Positions 36,118-47,367 of a stretch of DNA of 64,000 bases are shown one piece after another. A program made the translations under genes and the position numbers. The DNA is from Hyphomicrobiaceae bacterium (lineage in GTDB: Bacteria; Pseudomonadota; Alphaproteobacteria; Rhizobiales; Hyphomicrobiaceae), in the NCBI GenBank assembly GCA_022844275.1, contig JALHMB010000001.1, positions 496,001-560,000 on the forward strand, written 5' to 3'. The notes under the pieces are model-generated. The model saw nothing but the letters and a program-made list of their open reading frames with translations. It was not told where the DNA came from and did not search any database. Numbering within the stretch: position 1 is the first letter of the stretch; every line of letters begins with the position of its first letter.

Positions 36118-38454
36118 CTACGCGGTTTGGCGCTGGCGCAGATCATCGGTCTGCTCCGGCGTCGTCGTCTGGTGGTCGCTCGTCTGGTGATCGCTAGTCT
36201 GGTGGTCGCTCCGGGCCGCCGGGCGGCTCAGAGGTAGCGTGATGGAGATCCTGGCGCCAGCCTGCACCCCGTCAGGCCCGACCGGCGCATCATCGAGGAC
36301 GAGCGTTCCCCCGTGCTGCTCGACGATCTTCTGGACGATCGCGAGGCCGAGCCCCGTTCCCTTGCGCCCCTTGGTCGTCACGTAAGGTTCGAGCAGACGC
36401 GAGCGGTTCTGCTTCGGCAAGCCCGGACCATTGTCGATCACTTCGATAGTCACGCGCTCGCCATCGCTGGTGACGATCGCGCGCACGCGTCCGCGGAAGC
36501 CCGCTGGCGCTTCGGAAGATTCAGCACGCGTCTGGACGGCCTCGGTCGCGTTCTTGACGAGGTTCGTGAGCGCCTGCGCCAGTAGCCGTCCGTCGCAGGG
36601 AAGGACGATCGGCTGCGCGGGCAGATCCATCTCGTACGTAACGCTCGCATGCGACTCGCGATACTGGATCATCGGCTCCTGCACGACCTCGCGGATGTCC
36701 TGCGGCGCGAACGTCGGCTGCGGGACACGCGCGAAGGCGGCGAACTCGTCGACCATCGTCTTGATGTCCCCGACCTGGCGGACGATCGTGTCCGTCAGCT
36801 TTTCGAAGGTCTCGCGATCCTCGTGAATCACGCGGCCGTACTTGCGGCGGATACGCTCGGCCGAGAGCTGGATCGGCGTCAGCGGGTTCTTGATCTCGTG
36901 AGCAATGCGGCGGGCGACATCGCCCCAGGCCGAGGTGCGTTGTGCGGCGATCAGCTCGGTGATGTCGTCGAACGTGACGACGCTGCCCTGATCCTCTCCA
37001 CCCTGCGCCTGCTCCTTGGTCATCTGAACCGCGAAGACGCGTTCCTCATCACCGACCATCATGGTGATCTGGCCATGGGCGCGGCTTTTGCCGTGGAGCT
37101 GCTCTGCGGCTTCGGCGCAGTGCTGGCCGAGTGCCGGTATGGCCTCCGCGATCGGCCGGCCGAGCATGTCATCGGCGTTGATGCCGAGAAGACGCTCGGC
37201 AGAGGGGTTAGCAATGCGGACAACCCCGGCAGCGTCGAGGCCGATGACACCGGCACTGACGCCCGACAGCATGGCTTCCATGAACCGGCGGCGCTCATCC
37301 AGTGCACTGCGTTGGCGGTGCAATTCGCGCGTCATCAGGTTGAAGTCATTCGAGAGGCGACGCAGATCGCCCTCGCCGCGATAGAGCGGCAGCTCGACGC
37401 TCAAATCACCCGTGGCCACTTGCTGCGCGGCGCGGATCAGGCGACGGATCGGGGCGACGAGCTGGCTCGCGAACCACAAGCCCACCCAAATTGCCGCGAG
37501 CACGCCGGTAAGCGAAAGCATGAAGTACATGAGGCCATGTACGAGCTTGAGGCCGCCACGCGCCTGAAGCAGCCGCTCGTATTCGGCGACGCCGGCCTCC
37601 GTGCGCTGCAGATGCCCGACGACGCGCGGACTGACGCGCCGTGCGCCATAGAGATAGTGTCCGGGATAGCGGGTGAGCTTCGCGACGGCGGCAATGCGGT
37701 TGTTCTCGGTCGACATTAGAAGCGGAATCTGTCCTGCTTCCGCCTGCGCGATCACGTTGGCCCGCGGCGGCTCGTAAGCGACCCCACCGTTCATGTCCGT
37801 CGAGAAGACGACCGTGCCCTTGGCGTCGATCACCGAGACGAGCGCCAAGTCGCGCAGGCCCGCCTGGGCGAGCACGAGATTGCGCCATGCCTGGTCATTG
37901 CCGGGATCCGACGAACCGGGCGTGACCGCCTCGTCGAGATCTTTGGCCATGTTGACGATGTCGGTGCGGATCACCTGACCGTGCTCGGCCACGTACGCAC
38001 GAGCCACGTCGAGCGAGTTCGCGACGATGGTTCGCGTCCGCGTCGCAAACCAGTTGTCGAGCGAGCGCGAGAAAGTCGTGGTCGCGGCGAGCGCGAGCAA
38101 CAACGCCGGCAGGGCCGAGATCAGTGCGAACAGGAAGACGATGCGGATATGGACGCGAGCACCCGGAAGCCGCCTCCGCCACGCGCGCCAAAGGCCGTAG
38201 GCTTGCGCGCCGATCACGGCCAGCATGGCGATGATCACCACTACGTTGACCAGCAGGACCAGCAGCACGACGTCGTTACGCGGCGCGATCGGCGTCAGTC
38301 CAGTAAGAATGAGATAGGTCGCGAGGCCCGAGACGAGCGAAAGCACGACGATCGCGAGACCGAACCAGAAGGCGCGCGGACTCGATCCGGGCAGCCCCGA
38401 CTCGGGCACGCCGGAAAGAATCGAGCGGCGGTTCGTTGTGTCTTGCGTGCCCAT
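36118..38454 (-). CDS. ntrY: Sensor histidine kinase NtrY
   Basis: A large membrane sensor of about 778 aa. N-terminal helices: FWFGLAIVVLSLVSGLATYL, then one near VVIIAMLAVIGAQAY, one at IRIVFLFALISALPALLLAL, a periplasmic region of about 180 residues, and a fourth helix (YFMLSLTGVLAAIWVGLWFA). HAMP domain: PIRRLIRAAQQVATGDLSVE. PAS: SAGVIGLDAAGVVRIANPSA. His[22 protein letters not shown] with the His. HATPase: LVKNATEAV, VIDNGPGLP and GRKGTGLGLAIVQ. The C terminus carries the pentapeptide SDHQT in tandem. The start could be 38454 (MGTQDT) or 38499; it is upstream of ntrX. Confidence 0.94.
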   Translation of the reverse strand: MGTQDTTNRRSILSGVPESGLPGSSPRAFWFGLAIVVLSLVSGLATYLILTGLTPIAPRNDVVLLVLLVNVVVIIAMLAVIGAQAYGLWRAWRRRLPGARVHIRIVFLFALISALPALLLALAATTTFSRSLDNWFATRTRTIVANSLDVARAYVAEHGQVIRTDIVNMAKDLDEAVTPGSSDPGNDQAWRNLVLAQAGLRDLALVSVIDAKGTVVFSTDMNGGVAYEPPRANVIAQAEAGQIPLLMSTENNRIAAVAKLTRYPGHYLYGARRVSPRVVGHLQRTEAGVAEYERLLQARGGLKLVHGLMYFMLSLTGVLAAIWVGLWFASQLVAPIRRLIRAAQQVATGDLSVELPLYRGEGDLRRLSNDFNLMTRELHRQRSALDERRRFMEAMLSGVSAGVIGLDAAGVVRIANPSAERLLGINADDMLGRPIAEAIPALGQHCAEAAEQLHGKSRAHGQITMMVGDEERVFAVQMTKEQAQGGEDQGSVVTFDDITELIAAQRTSAWGDVARRIAHEIKNPLTPIQLSAERIRRKYGRVIHEDRETFEKLTDTIVRQVGDIKTMVDEFAAFARVPQPTFAPQDIREVVQEPMIQYRESHASVTYEMDLPAQPIVLPCDGRLLAQALTNLVKNATEAVQTRAESSEAPAGFRGRVRAIVTSDGERVTIEVIDNGPGLPKQNRSRLLEPYVTTKGRKGTGLGLAIVQKIVEQHGGTLVLDDAPVGPDGVQAGARISITLPLSRPAARSDHQTSDHQTSDHQTTTPEQTDDLRQRQTA
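36166..36210 (-). repeat. Three tandem 15-bp units in the ntrY 3' end
   Basis: Units 36166-36180, 36181-36195 and 36196-36210 (consensus CGTCTGGTGGTCGCT) differ at one base each and encode three copies of SDHQT in the C terminus of NtrY. They are likely a recently expanded in-frame minisatellite. Confidence 0.85.
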
Positions 38455-38499
38455 GCTCACTTCTGTTCCGGCTGATACCGCGGATTGCCTCGAAGGCAT

Positions 38500-38840
38500 G
38501 TGTCCCGCCGGAAGCGGCGGCGCGGCAACGGCGCTCGGAGTAATCCTCCGTGGTCGCCGGAGGTTCCCGGCGATCCTTGATATTCAACCGATCTCAAGCA
38601 CTTGGATCCGGCTCGTGCCGAGCAGCGCGGGACTCGCCCCGCCGCCGATGTCACAGCCCCAGCACCATGGCTCGAAGTCGTGTCAGCCAATATGACACAA
38701 ACTGTGTCTTTCTGGCGACAAGCCCTGTCACACCTTTATGTGACCGGCCGTGAGCGGCATTTCTGTGGATAGAGCAAGGACGGGACGCCGCGTGCAGCGC
38801 AGCACGTGCGAGGCGGCCGTCATTGGAAGTTTTCAGTCCC
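38500..38840. promoter_or_regulatory. ntrC-ntrY intergenic region with two dyads
   Basis: This 341-bp gap separates ntrC (upstream) from ntrY. It contains GACACA-AAC-TGTGTC (38694-38708) and GTCACA-N6-TGTGAC (38727-38744), two perfect 6-bp inverted repeats with similar half-sites 18 bp apart. They may bind a regulator of ntrYX or end ntrBC transcription. No T-tract follows, so I prefer an operator. No coding gene is apparent. Confidence 0.6.
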
Positions 38841-40288
<1,448 letters not shown>

Positions 40289-40292
<4 letters not shown>

Positions 40293-41446
40293 GGGCCTCT
40301 CTTGGTGAGGTCGCCCGCGCGTTCCTGCATGGGCAGGAGTACGCGGAAGACAGTCTTACGGGGCTCGCTGTCGCACTCGATGATGCCGCCGTGATCGCCG
40401 ACGATCTTGGCGACGAGCGCGAGGCCGAGACCGGTGCCGGTCCGCTTGGTGGTGACGAAGGGATCGAAGAGGTGCGAGCGCACCGCTTCGGCAATGCCTG
40501 GGCCGTTGTCCTCGATCTCGATCATGAGCGGGAGCGCGACGCGCGCCCTCGAGCCGGGAACGGAGAGGCGGACACCCGGCCTGAATGCCGTGGTGAGCAC
40601 GATGCGGCCGCCGTCGTTCGACTCGGCCAGCGCTTCGGCAGCGTTCTTCACGAGATTGAGGAAGGCCTGGACGAGCTTGTCGCGATTGCCGGGGATCGGC
40701 GGCAGCGAAGGATCGTATTGCTCCTGGATGCGGAAGCCTCGGGCAAAGCCGCTCTCGGCAATGCGCTTCACGTGATCGAGGACATCGTGAATGTTGACGG
40801 GCTCGGTCGCGAGCGGCCGCTCGTCGCCGAAGACCTCCATGCGGTCGACGAGATTGCGGATGCGATCCGTCTCCGCGCAGATGAGGCGCGCCAGTGCGCG
40901 ATCCTCGTCGGAGAGCGAGGGCTCGAGAAGCTGCGCGGCGCCGCGTATGCCGGACAGCGGGTTCTTGATCTCATGCGCGAGCACGGCCGCGAGACCCGAC
41001 ACGGAGCGAGCTGCCGCGCGATGCGTGAGCTGGCGCTCGATCATCTGCGCCATCGAGCGCTGCTGAAGCATGAGCAGGACGAGGTCGGGCGCATCTGGCA
41101 GCAGCCCACCGTAGATGTCGACGAGGCGCGGCGCCTGGATCTTCGGTGTGGAGATGAGGACGCCGTACTCGTTGACCGTCGAACCGGTGCGGACGACCTG
41201 GCGGGCGAGCGCGATCAGCGGACAGTCGTCGCTGACGATTGAGCCGATCTGCTGGCGCTTCAGGACGGCCTGGCTCGACTGGAAGAACGTCTCGGCCGCA
41301 ACATTGGCGTAGATGACCCGCTCGTCGGCGGCGAGAACGAGGATCGGATGCGGCAGCGAACCGACGAGCACGTCGTGTTCGATGTGACGCCGAGTCGTGA
41401 GCGGCGGCACCAGTGAGGCGCGCTCGGGCGTGCGGTCTGCACTCAT
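40289..41446 (-). CDS. ntrB: Nitrogen regulation sensor kinase NtrB
   Basis: A soluble 385-aa histidine kinase. N-terminal PAS domain ([20 protein letters not shown]). H-box [20 protein letters not shown] with the phosphorylated His. N-box [17 protein letters not shown]-box [11 protein letters not shown] and the ATP lid [20 protein letters not shown]. It phosphorylates NtrC under PII control. ATG 41446 overlaps the dusB stop (TGA at 41445-41443) by ATGA, and its own stop overlaps ntrC, so dusB-ntrB-ntrC are translationally coupled. The longer frame to 41677 is a spurious extension. Confidence 0.96.
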
Positions 41447-42516
41447 GCGGCCGCCCCTTCGAGGTGCGGAACCGACGCATAGAAGCGCGCCAGCCCCGCA
41501 AGCAGTCGTGCGGGGTCTGTCTCCGTGCACAAGCGCTGGCGGTTGGCCTTCACCACCGCAGGGGGAGCGCCGCTCGACTCGAGATACCAGCCGATGTGCT
41601 TGCGCGCACTGCGCAGTCCGAGAAATGCGCCGTAGTGACCGAGCATAGCCTCGACGTGGGCCAGCGCGATCTCGCATTGCCTGTCGAGTGTTGGCGCGCC
41701 GGGATCAACGCCGGTGGCAAGGAAGGTCGCCGTCCGCGCCGGCAGCCAGGGCGCACCATAGGCGCCGCGCCCGATCATGACGCCGTCGGCGCCGGAAGCA
41801 GCGAGTGCAGCGCGCGCATCCCCGGGCGTGCAGATGTCGCCATTGACGATGACCGGGATCGAAACGGCGTCTTTGACGCGACGTACGAAATGCCAGTCCG
41901 CCTTGTCCTTGAAGAACTGGCAGCGCGTGCGGCCGTGCACCGTCACAAGCGCAACGCCGGCGGCCTCGGCGCGGCGTGCAAGCTCGGGGGCGTTGAGACG
42001 CGCGTGATCCCAGCCCATGCGCATCTTCAGCGTCACGGGCACTTGCACCGTGCCGACCGTAGCATCGATCAAGCCGATCGCGTGATCGAGATCGCGCATC
42101 AAGGCGCTGCCCGAGAGCTTGCCTGTGACCTCGCGCGCCGGGCAGCCCATGTTGATGTCGATGATGTCGGCGCCGAGACCCTCCGCGATGCGCGCCCCTT
42201 CAGCCATCCAGTGCGCCTCGCGTCCTGCGAGTTGCATGACGAAGGGCCGCTCGCCCGCGAATGCCGTGCGCCGCAGCACGTCGGGACGCTCGCGCACGAG
42301 CTCCTCGCTGGCGACCATCTCGGAAACGACATAACCTGCGCCGCAGCGTTGCGCGGCCTGACGAAACGGCAGATCGGATACGCCGGACATCGGTGCCAGC
42401 ATTACCCGGCACGCAATGGATATGCGGCCGATGGTGAGGGCGGGCACGCCCAGATCGGCCACAGGCAAACCGCCCGTAGCTTCACCCCTCAGCTCGAAGT
42501 CTGGCCGCCCGTTCAT
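41443..42516 (-). CDS. dusB: tRNA-dihydrouridine synthase DusB (NifR3)
   Basis: A 357-aa FMN-dependent TIM-barrel enzyme that reduces uridine to dihydrouridine in t[23 protein letters not shown] binds FMN. The catalytic cysteine is in [20 protein letters not shown], with the conserved [10 protein letters not shown] after it. Further down, [20 protein letters not shown] and [15 protein letters not shown] complete the barrel. It is the first gene of the dusB-ntrB-ntrC operon, a linkage conserved across proteobacteria. AGGGCAGGCA precedes the ATG. Confidence 0.96.
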   Translation of the reverse strand: MNGRPDFELRGEATGGLPVADLGVPALTIGRISIACRVMLAPMSGVSDLPFRQAAQRCGAGYVVSEMVASEELVRERPDVLRRTAFAGERPFVMQLAGREAHWMAEGARIAEGLGADIIDINMGCPAREVTGKLSGSALMRDLDHAIGLIDATVGTVQVPVTLKMRMGWDHARLNAPELARRAEAAGVALVTVHGRTRCQFFKDKADWHFVRRVKDAVSIPVIVNGDICTPGDARAALAASGADGVMIGRGAYGAPWLPARTATFLATGVDPGAPTLDRQCEIALAHVEAMLGHYGAFLGLRSARKHIGWYLESSGAPPAVVKANRQRLCTETDPARLLAGLARFYASVPHLEGAAA

Positions 42517-42731
42517 TGCCTGCCCTATTTTTGAGCAAGATTACACTCTGCCCAATAATTATTCAAACTAGAGAAGGATGCTGGCCTTCGCAAGTGCGAA
42601 ATTGCACTGCAATCCCCAGCCATTGCATAGGTCGGGCAGCAGGCCTATGACCCTTTGCACAACTTTTGGATATGGTTGGATTTTGACAGCGGGCCGGCGC
42701 GCCAGCGGCCGCACAAATCGGGGGCAGGGCT

Positions 42732-43916
42732 ATGCCAACCATAGCCATAATCGTTGCAGCAGGACGGGGCAGCCGGGCCGCCGGAAGCTCCGGATTGCCC
42801 AAGCAGTATGCCGACCTGGGCGGCGTGCCGATGCTCACGCGGACGCTGGAAGCCTTTGCCAGCCATCGCGATATCGACCACGTGCTGGCGGTCATCCACC
42901 AGCACGACATGCTCCGATATCAGGCAGCCGCGCAGCGCGTCTCGGGCAAGCTGCTCCCGCCGGCGATCGGCGGCGCAAGCCGGCAGATCTCGGTGCACAA
43001 TGGCCTCGAGGCGCTGTTTCAGCTCAATCCGACGCGCGTGCTCATTCACGATGGGGCGCGTCCGTTCGTGTCGCACGGCCTGATCGATCGGGTCATTGGG
43101 GCACTCGCGTCATCGACGGGTGCGCTGCCCGGGCTGCCCCTCACAGATACGCTCAAACGCGCCGATGCTGCGGGCAATGTCGCCGAAACCGTGGACCGTG
43201 CCGGTCTCTGGCGCGCCGAGACGCCACAAGGCTTCCGCTATCCGGAGATTCTCGCGGCACATCGCGCCGCCGAAGCGTCCGGACGCAACGAGTTCACGGA
43301 CGATTCGGGCATCGCCGAATGGCACGGCATCGTTTGCACGCTCGTCGAAGGCGAAGCGCGCAACATCAAAATCACGAGCGCGGAGGACCTGACCTTGGCC
43401 CAGCAGTCATTCGGCCGCGCCGCGCAAGCTATCACCGACGTCCGACACGGCACCGGCTTCGACGTGCATCGCTTCGGGAACGGCGACCACGTATGGCTCT
43501 GCGGCGTGTCGATCCCGCATTCGCACGCCCTTGAGGGCCATTCCGACGCCGATGTCGGCCTGCACGCGCTTACTGATGCCCTGCTCGGCGCCATCGCCGA
43601 CGGCGATATCGGCCAGCACTTCCCGCCGAGCGACATGCGCTGGAAGGGCGCGCGCTCCGAGATCTTTCTCACCGAAGCTGCACGACGCGTCGCGGCATCC
43701 GGCTACCAGATCGGCAACATCGACGTCACGATCCTCTGCGAGGCACCGCGCGTCGGGCCACATCGCGATACCATGCGCAAGGAGATCGGTCGCATCCTCG
43801 GAATTGACCCTGGTCGCGTTGGCGTCAAGGCGACGACCACGGAAACGCTCGGCTTTACGGGGCGCCGCGAAGGCATTGCCGCCATGGCGAGCGCAACGAT
43901 TATCCGGCGCGGCTGA
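42732..43916 (+). CDS. ispDF: Bifunctional IspD/IspF enzyme
   Basis: Two MEP-pathway steps in one 394-aa chain. Residues 1 to about 230 are IspD (MEP cytidylyltransferase): PTIAIIVAAGRGSRAAGSSG and LPKQYADLGGVPML hold the nucleotide loop, and FIHDGARPF-like VLIHDGARPFVSH the metal site. From about 235, IspF (MECDP synthase): RHGTGFDVHRFGNGDHVW with the zinc D-x-H, and HSDADVGLHALTDALLGAIA. It runs divergently from dusB. The fusion is known in alphaproteobacteria and Campylobacter. Confidence 0.95.
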   Translation: MPTIAIIVAAGRGSRAAGSSGLPKQYADLGGVPMLTRTLEAFASHRDIDHVLAVIHQHDMLRYQAAAQRVSGKLLPPAIGGASRQISVHNGLEALFQLNPTRVLIHDGARPFVSHGLIDRVIGALASSTGALPGLPLTDTLKRADAAGNVAETVDRAGLWRAETPQGFRYPEILAAHRAAEASGRNEFTDDSGIAEWHGIVCTLVEGEARNIKITSAEDLTLAQQSFGRAAQAITDVRHGTGFDVHRFGNGDHVWLCGVSIPHSHALEGHSDADVGLHALTDALLGAIADGDIGQHFPPSDMRWKGARSEIFLTEAARRVAASGYQIGNIDVTILCEAPRVGPHRDTMRKEIGRILGIDPGRVGVKATTTETLGFTGRREGIAAMASATIIRRG

Positions 43917-43948
43917 GAACCATCCCAACGAGGCCGTGTGCAGGTCGC

Positions 43949-44518
43949 CTATCTAAATTTATAGCCGAAGCGGATGCCGGCGCTGGTTATGCCGCTGTTG
44001 TGCGAACAGAGATCCGCGTTCGACATGTGGGTGACTGTGGCATAGACGGTCCAGGACTCGTCCAGCGCATAGCCGAGCGATGCCGACTCGCGGAAATTCA
44101 CCCGGCAGCCATAGCGATCCGCGGCACTGCCATCGAGCGGCCCGTCATGCCAGGCGCCACCGAACGACGCCTCGAGGGAGAGCCTTTCGGTGATCTTCAG
44201 ATCCCAGGTGAAGCCCGCATAGATCTGGCTAGTATCGCCGATCGTGTTGATCGCGGCGCCGACGTGAACGCGCGGCCTGAAAAAGAAATCGGCCACCGAG
44301 TGGCCGAAAGAAATGGCGGGACGCCGCAGAAGCAGCTCGAGATTGACGTCGGCACCGTCCTCGGAATGACCGCTTTCGATGCTGTGGGCCATGACCCCGA
44401 AGCGCAGTTCATCGAACAGCGGCGATTGGGCGCTCGCGGGCGACCCAATCAGGGCACCGACCGCGACCGCCGTAACAGCGGCATAGCGCTTAATTCCCCA
44501 ATGCCTAGCCCGCTCCAT
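43949..44518 (-). CDS. PagL-like acyloxyacyl hydrolase / lipid A 3-O-deacylase
   Basis: A 189-aa outer-membrane beta barrel enzyme candidate. The signal peptide is WGIKRYAAVTAVAVGALIGS ending ASAQS. The barrel shows alternating strands (LSLEASFGGAWHDGPLDG, SLGYALDESWTVYATVTHMS) and a THMSNADLCSHNSG region matching the H-x-S-N catalytic element (His, Ser) of PagL homologues, with the terminal aromatic-like FGYKFR. PagL removes the 3-O acyl chain of lipid A. ATG 44518 is preferred; the frame starts at 44557. Confidence 0.82.
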   Translation of the reverse strand: MERARHWGIKRYAAVTAVAVGALIGSPASAQSPLFDELRFGVMAHSIESGHSEDGADVNLELLLRRPAISFGHSVADFFFRPRVHVGAAINTIGDTSQIYAGFTWDLKITERLSLEASFGGAWHDGPLDGSAADRYGCRVNFRESASLGYALDESWTVYATVTHMSNADLCSHNSGITSAGIRFGYKFR

Positions 44519-44661
44519 GGCGCGCGTCCCGCATCTATCCGGCGATATGTATCGCACATTCTAATGACGAACGCAGGGCAACCGATGCTGCACGCAAACA
44601 ACTTTAGATGGATGTGGCCCGGTGAACACGCACAATCACACGTTGTCGGCAAGTTTTCACA

Positions 44662-47058
44662 TCAACCCGTGGCCGCTTTGCCGGCCTCCTCGATCTGATG
44701 ACGCATCGGCAGCTCGATGATGAAGGTCGCGCCTAGGCCTGGCTGGCCGTCCGCGTCGATCGAGCCGCCATGACGTTCAACGATCTTGCGAACCGTGGCG
44801 AGGCCGACGCCGGTTCCTTCGAACTCGAGGCGGCCATGCAGCCGCTGGAAGATCGTAAAGATCTGCTCCTTGTACTTGTTGTCGAAGCCGATCCCATTGT
44901 CCCTGATCTCGATCCGCACGTGCGGCGGCCGGTGACCGGTCTTCGCTCCATCGACCGAGCACGTGATGCTGATTTCTGGTTTCACATCGGGCTTGCGGAA
45001 CTTCAGAGCGTTCGCCAGCACGTTCTGGAGAAGCTGGCGCATCTGCGTCGCGTCCGCATCGATCGCGGGAAGCGCCTCCGACCTGATGACGGCGCCCGAC
45101 TCCTCGATCCGGATTTGCAGGTCCGAGAGCACTCCCGTGAGCACCTCGTCGAGCACGACTCGTGTAAACGGCTTGGCCTTTGTCGTCACGCGCGAGTAGT
45201 CGAGCAGGTCATTGATGAGACGGCGCATCCGGCCGGCCGCATTCTGCATCCGGTCGAGGAACATGCGCCCGTCGTCGGGCAGGTCCTTGCCATAGCGGGT
45301 GACGAGGCGATCGCCGAAGGCCTCGATCTTGCGCAGCGGCTCCTGGAGATCATGCGAGGCGACATACGCGAAGTCCTGCAGCTCGCGGTTCGACCGCTCG
45401 AGCTTCAGCGTATACTGGTGCCTCTGCTCGGCGTAGCGCTCACTTTCGGAGACGTCCATGCAAGTGGCGATCGTCCCGCCGTCCTGCATCGGCTCGCTGA
45501 CCACGGCGATCACGCGGCCATCGCGCAGATGCTGCTTGAACGTGCGGCGCGTCTTTTGATGCCGCGTTTCGTGCCGCTCCGCCAGAACGCGGCGCGCTTC
45601 CTCTTCGGTATAATTGCCGACGCTGGCGCTGTGCATCATGACATCGCTTAGAGAAACACCCGGCCTCACGACCTCAGGCGAGAGGCGATACATTTCCAGG
45701 TAGCGGCGGTTGCAGATGATCAAGCGCTGATCATCGTCGTACATGGCGACGCCCTGCACCATGTTGTGCATGACCGCGTCGAGCTGCATGTGCTGTGTGG
45801 CCAGCCGTGCGTTGAGGCTCTCGCGTTCCGTAATATCTTCATGCGTACTGATGAGGCTGCCATCCGGCATGGGCTGACGCACGAGCGATATGGAGCGCCC
45901 ATCGGACAGCCTCATCACTTGGGAAATCTGCTCCCCGAAGGTAGCACCACCATCCCTGACGAGTTGCTGACCATCCTCGCAGGCGTAGAGGCCCGTCGCT
46001 GCCCGTGTCTCCAGGATCTCCTTAAGGCTCGTACCAGGCTTGACGCTGTCAGGATTGAGACCATAGATCTCGGTGTAGCGACGATTGGAGAAGACGACCC
46101 GCTGATCCGCATCGAACAGGCAGACACCCTGAGACATGTTGTCCAGGAGAATGTCGAACATCGCACTGCGCGAATGCAGCTCACGGCTCAGCCGAACTAG
46201 GTCGGCCTCGCGCTGCTTTAGCTGGGTGATATCGGTACGCGTTTGAACGATTTCCCCGTTCGACGTGCGCGTTTCATTGACCAGATGCCAGCTGCCGTCG
46301 GCCAACCGAACCTCGGTCGGAATGCCAGGATTGCGATGGCGCTTCAGGGCAGCCGCGAGATACATCTCGGGCGGGCGGCCCCTCAGATCAAAGCCGCCAC
46401 GACGCAGCTCTTCCTTGAGCAATGCCTCGTACGACGCGCCGCGGACTATGAGCTCCGAAACGAGCTGCCGGCATTCCACGTACTTGCGATTGAAGACCAC
46501 GAGCTTTTCGTCGGCATCGAAGAGGGCGAAACCCTCCGCCATGACATCGAGCGCGTGGGACATGCGCTGACGTGCATTAGCGGCGATCTGGGCGAACTGG
46601 ACATTGAGATCCGTCACGCTCGTCGTGGGCTCGAGTTCGCGGACGGTCTCGACGAGCGTGCCGCTCGGGAGGCACGCGCGGTTCACCTCGATGAGCTTGG
46701 CGCTCGGCGCGACATAGCGGAAAGTATCCTCGGCGCCGGGGACGACGCGTTCCATGGCCGCCTGCATACGGGTGGCGATCTGCTCGTCTGAGAGCTCCAG
46801 GCGCTCGAGCACGCGGCGGATGAGATCCTCGAGAGACGCGCCGGCGACCAGTTCGTCCGGCGTATGACCGCGCAGGATGCGATAGGTCTCGTTGCAGGCA
46901 AGAAGCCGCAGATCCTTGTCGAACATGGCGAGGCCGACGCTCGCGCCGGCAAGCAGGGCCTTGGTCGCATCCGCGGGTGCGGCCTTCGAGGCCTGCTCGT
47001 CACGGCCGGGCATTTCCAGCCCCGACAATGCCAATAGCCCAGCCTGAGCGGTCGTCAT
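44662..47058 (-). CDS. Soluble multi-PAS sensor histidine kinase
   Basis: A 798-aa kinase without membrane helices. Four PAS-like domains in order: about 35-150 (ASVGLAMFDKDLRLLACNET), 175-290 (MAEGFALFDADEKLVVFNRK), 305-420 (NMSQGVCLFDADQRVVFSNR) and 430-550 (NMVQGVAMYDDDQRLIICNR). These repeats are homologous to each other (PAS_7 type). The HisKA has VASHDLQEPLRKIEAFGDRL with the His, and the HATPase has LLQNVLANALKFRKP, IRDNGIGFD and FEGTGVGLATVRKIV. ATG 47058 is preceded by GGGGGAGAGGC. No response regulator gene is adjacent. Confidence 0.92.
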   Translation of the reverse strand: MTTAQAGLLALSGLEMPGRDEQASKAAPADATKALLAGASVGLAMFDKDLRLLACNETYRILRGHTPDELVAGASLEDLIRRVLERLELSDEQIATRMQAAMERVVPGAEDTFRYVAPSAKLIEVNRACLPSGTLVETVRELEPTTSVTDLNVQFAQIAANARQRMSHALDVMAEGFALFDADEKLVVFNRKYVECRQLVSELIVRGASYEALLKEELRRGGFDLRGRPPEMYLAAALKRHRNPGIPTEVRLADGSWHLVNETRTSNGEIVQTRTDITQLKQREADLVRLSRELHSRSAMFDILLDNMSQGVCLFDADQRVVFSNRRYTEIYGLNPDSVKPGTSLKEILETRAATGLYACEDGQQLVRDGGATFGEQISQVMRLSDGRSISLVRQPMPDGSLISTHEDITERESLNARLATQHMQLDAVMHNMVQGVAMYDDDQRLIICNRRYLEMYRLSPEVVRPGVSLSDVMMHSASVGNYTEEEARRVLAERHETRHQKTRRTFKQHLRDGRVIAVVSEPMQDGGTIATCMDVSESERYAEQRHQYTLKLERSNRELQDFAYVASHDLQEPLRKIEAFGDRLVTRYGKDLPDDGRMFLDRMQNAAGRMRRLINDLLDYSRVTTKAKPFTRVVLDEVLTGVLSDLQIRIEESGAVIRSEALPAIDADATQMRQLLQNVLANALKFRKPDVKPEISITCSVDGAKTGHRPPHVRIEIRDNGIGFDNKYKEQIFTIFQRLHGRLEFEGTGVGLATVRKIVERHGGSIDADGQPGLGATFIIELPMRHQIEEAGKAATG

Positions 47059-47361
47059 GCCTCTCCCCCTCGACTCGCGGTCGTATCCCCAGGGTCCGAT
47101 ACATGGCACAAGGCCGATTAAGAACTCCTAAGCGAACGCATGGCCGAGCACCGAAAGGCACCTGAAGACACCGCCACGCAAAGAGCCGCGGATCCTGCAG
47201 ATTGGGATACAATGGCTCTAACCCTCGGAAAGAGCGTGCATTTAACCGCGCGGCGGCGCATTGAGCTGCACGCCCCGCTGACTGACCATCAAACCAGACG
47301 AGCTTCAGGCCGCCCCACCGCCAGAGGTCATGTGCCGCCACCGCTGGGGTCGCTCGCTACA
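47059..47361. other. Intergenic region between kinase and phosphatase genes
   Basis: About 300 bp holding the kinase promoter and the region after the phosphatase stop. No gene, terminator with T-tract or RNA is recognised. Confidence 0.4.
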
Positions 47362-47367
47362 AATCCG

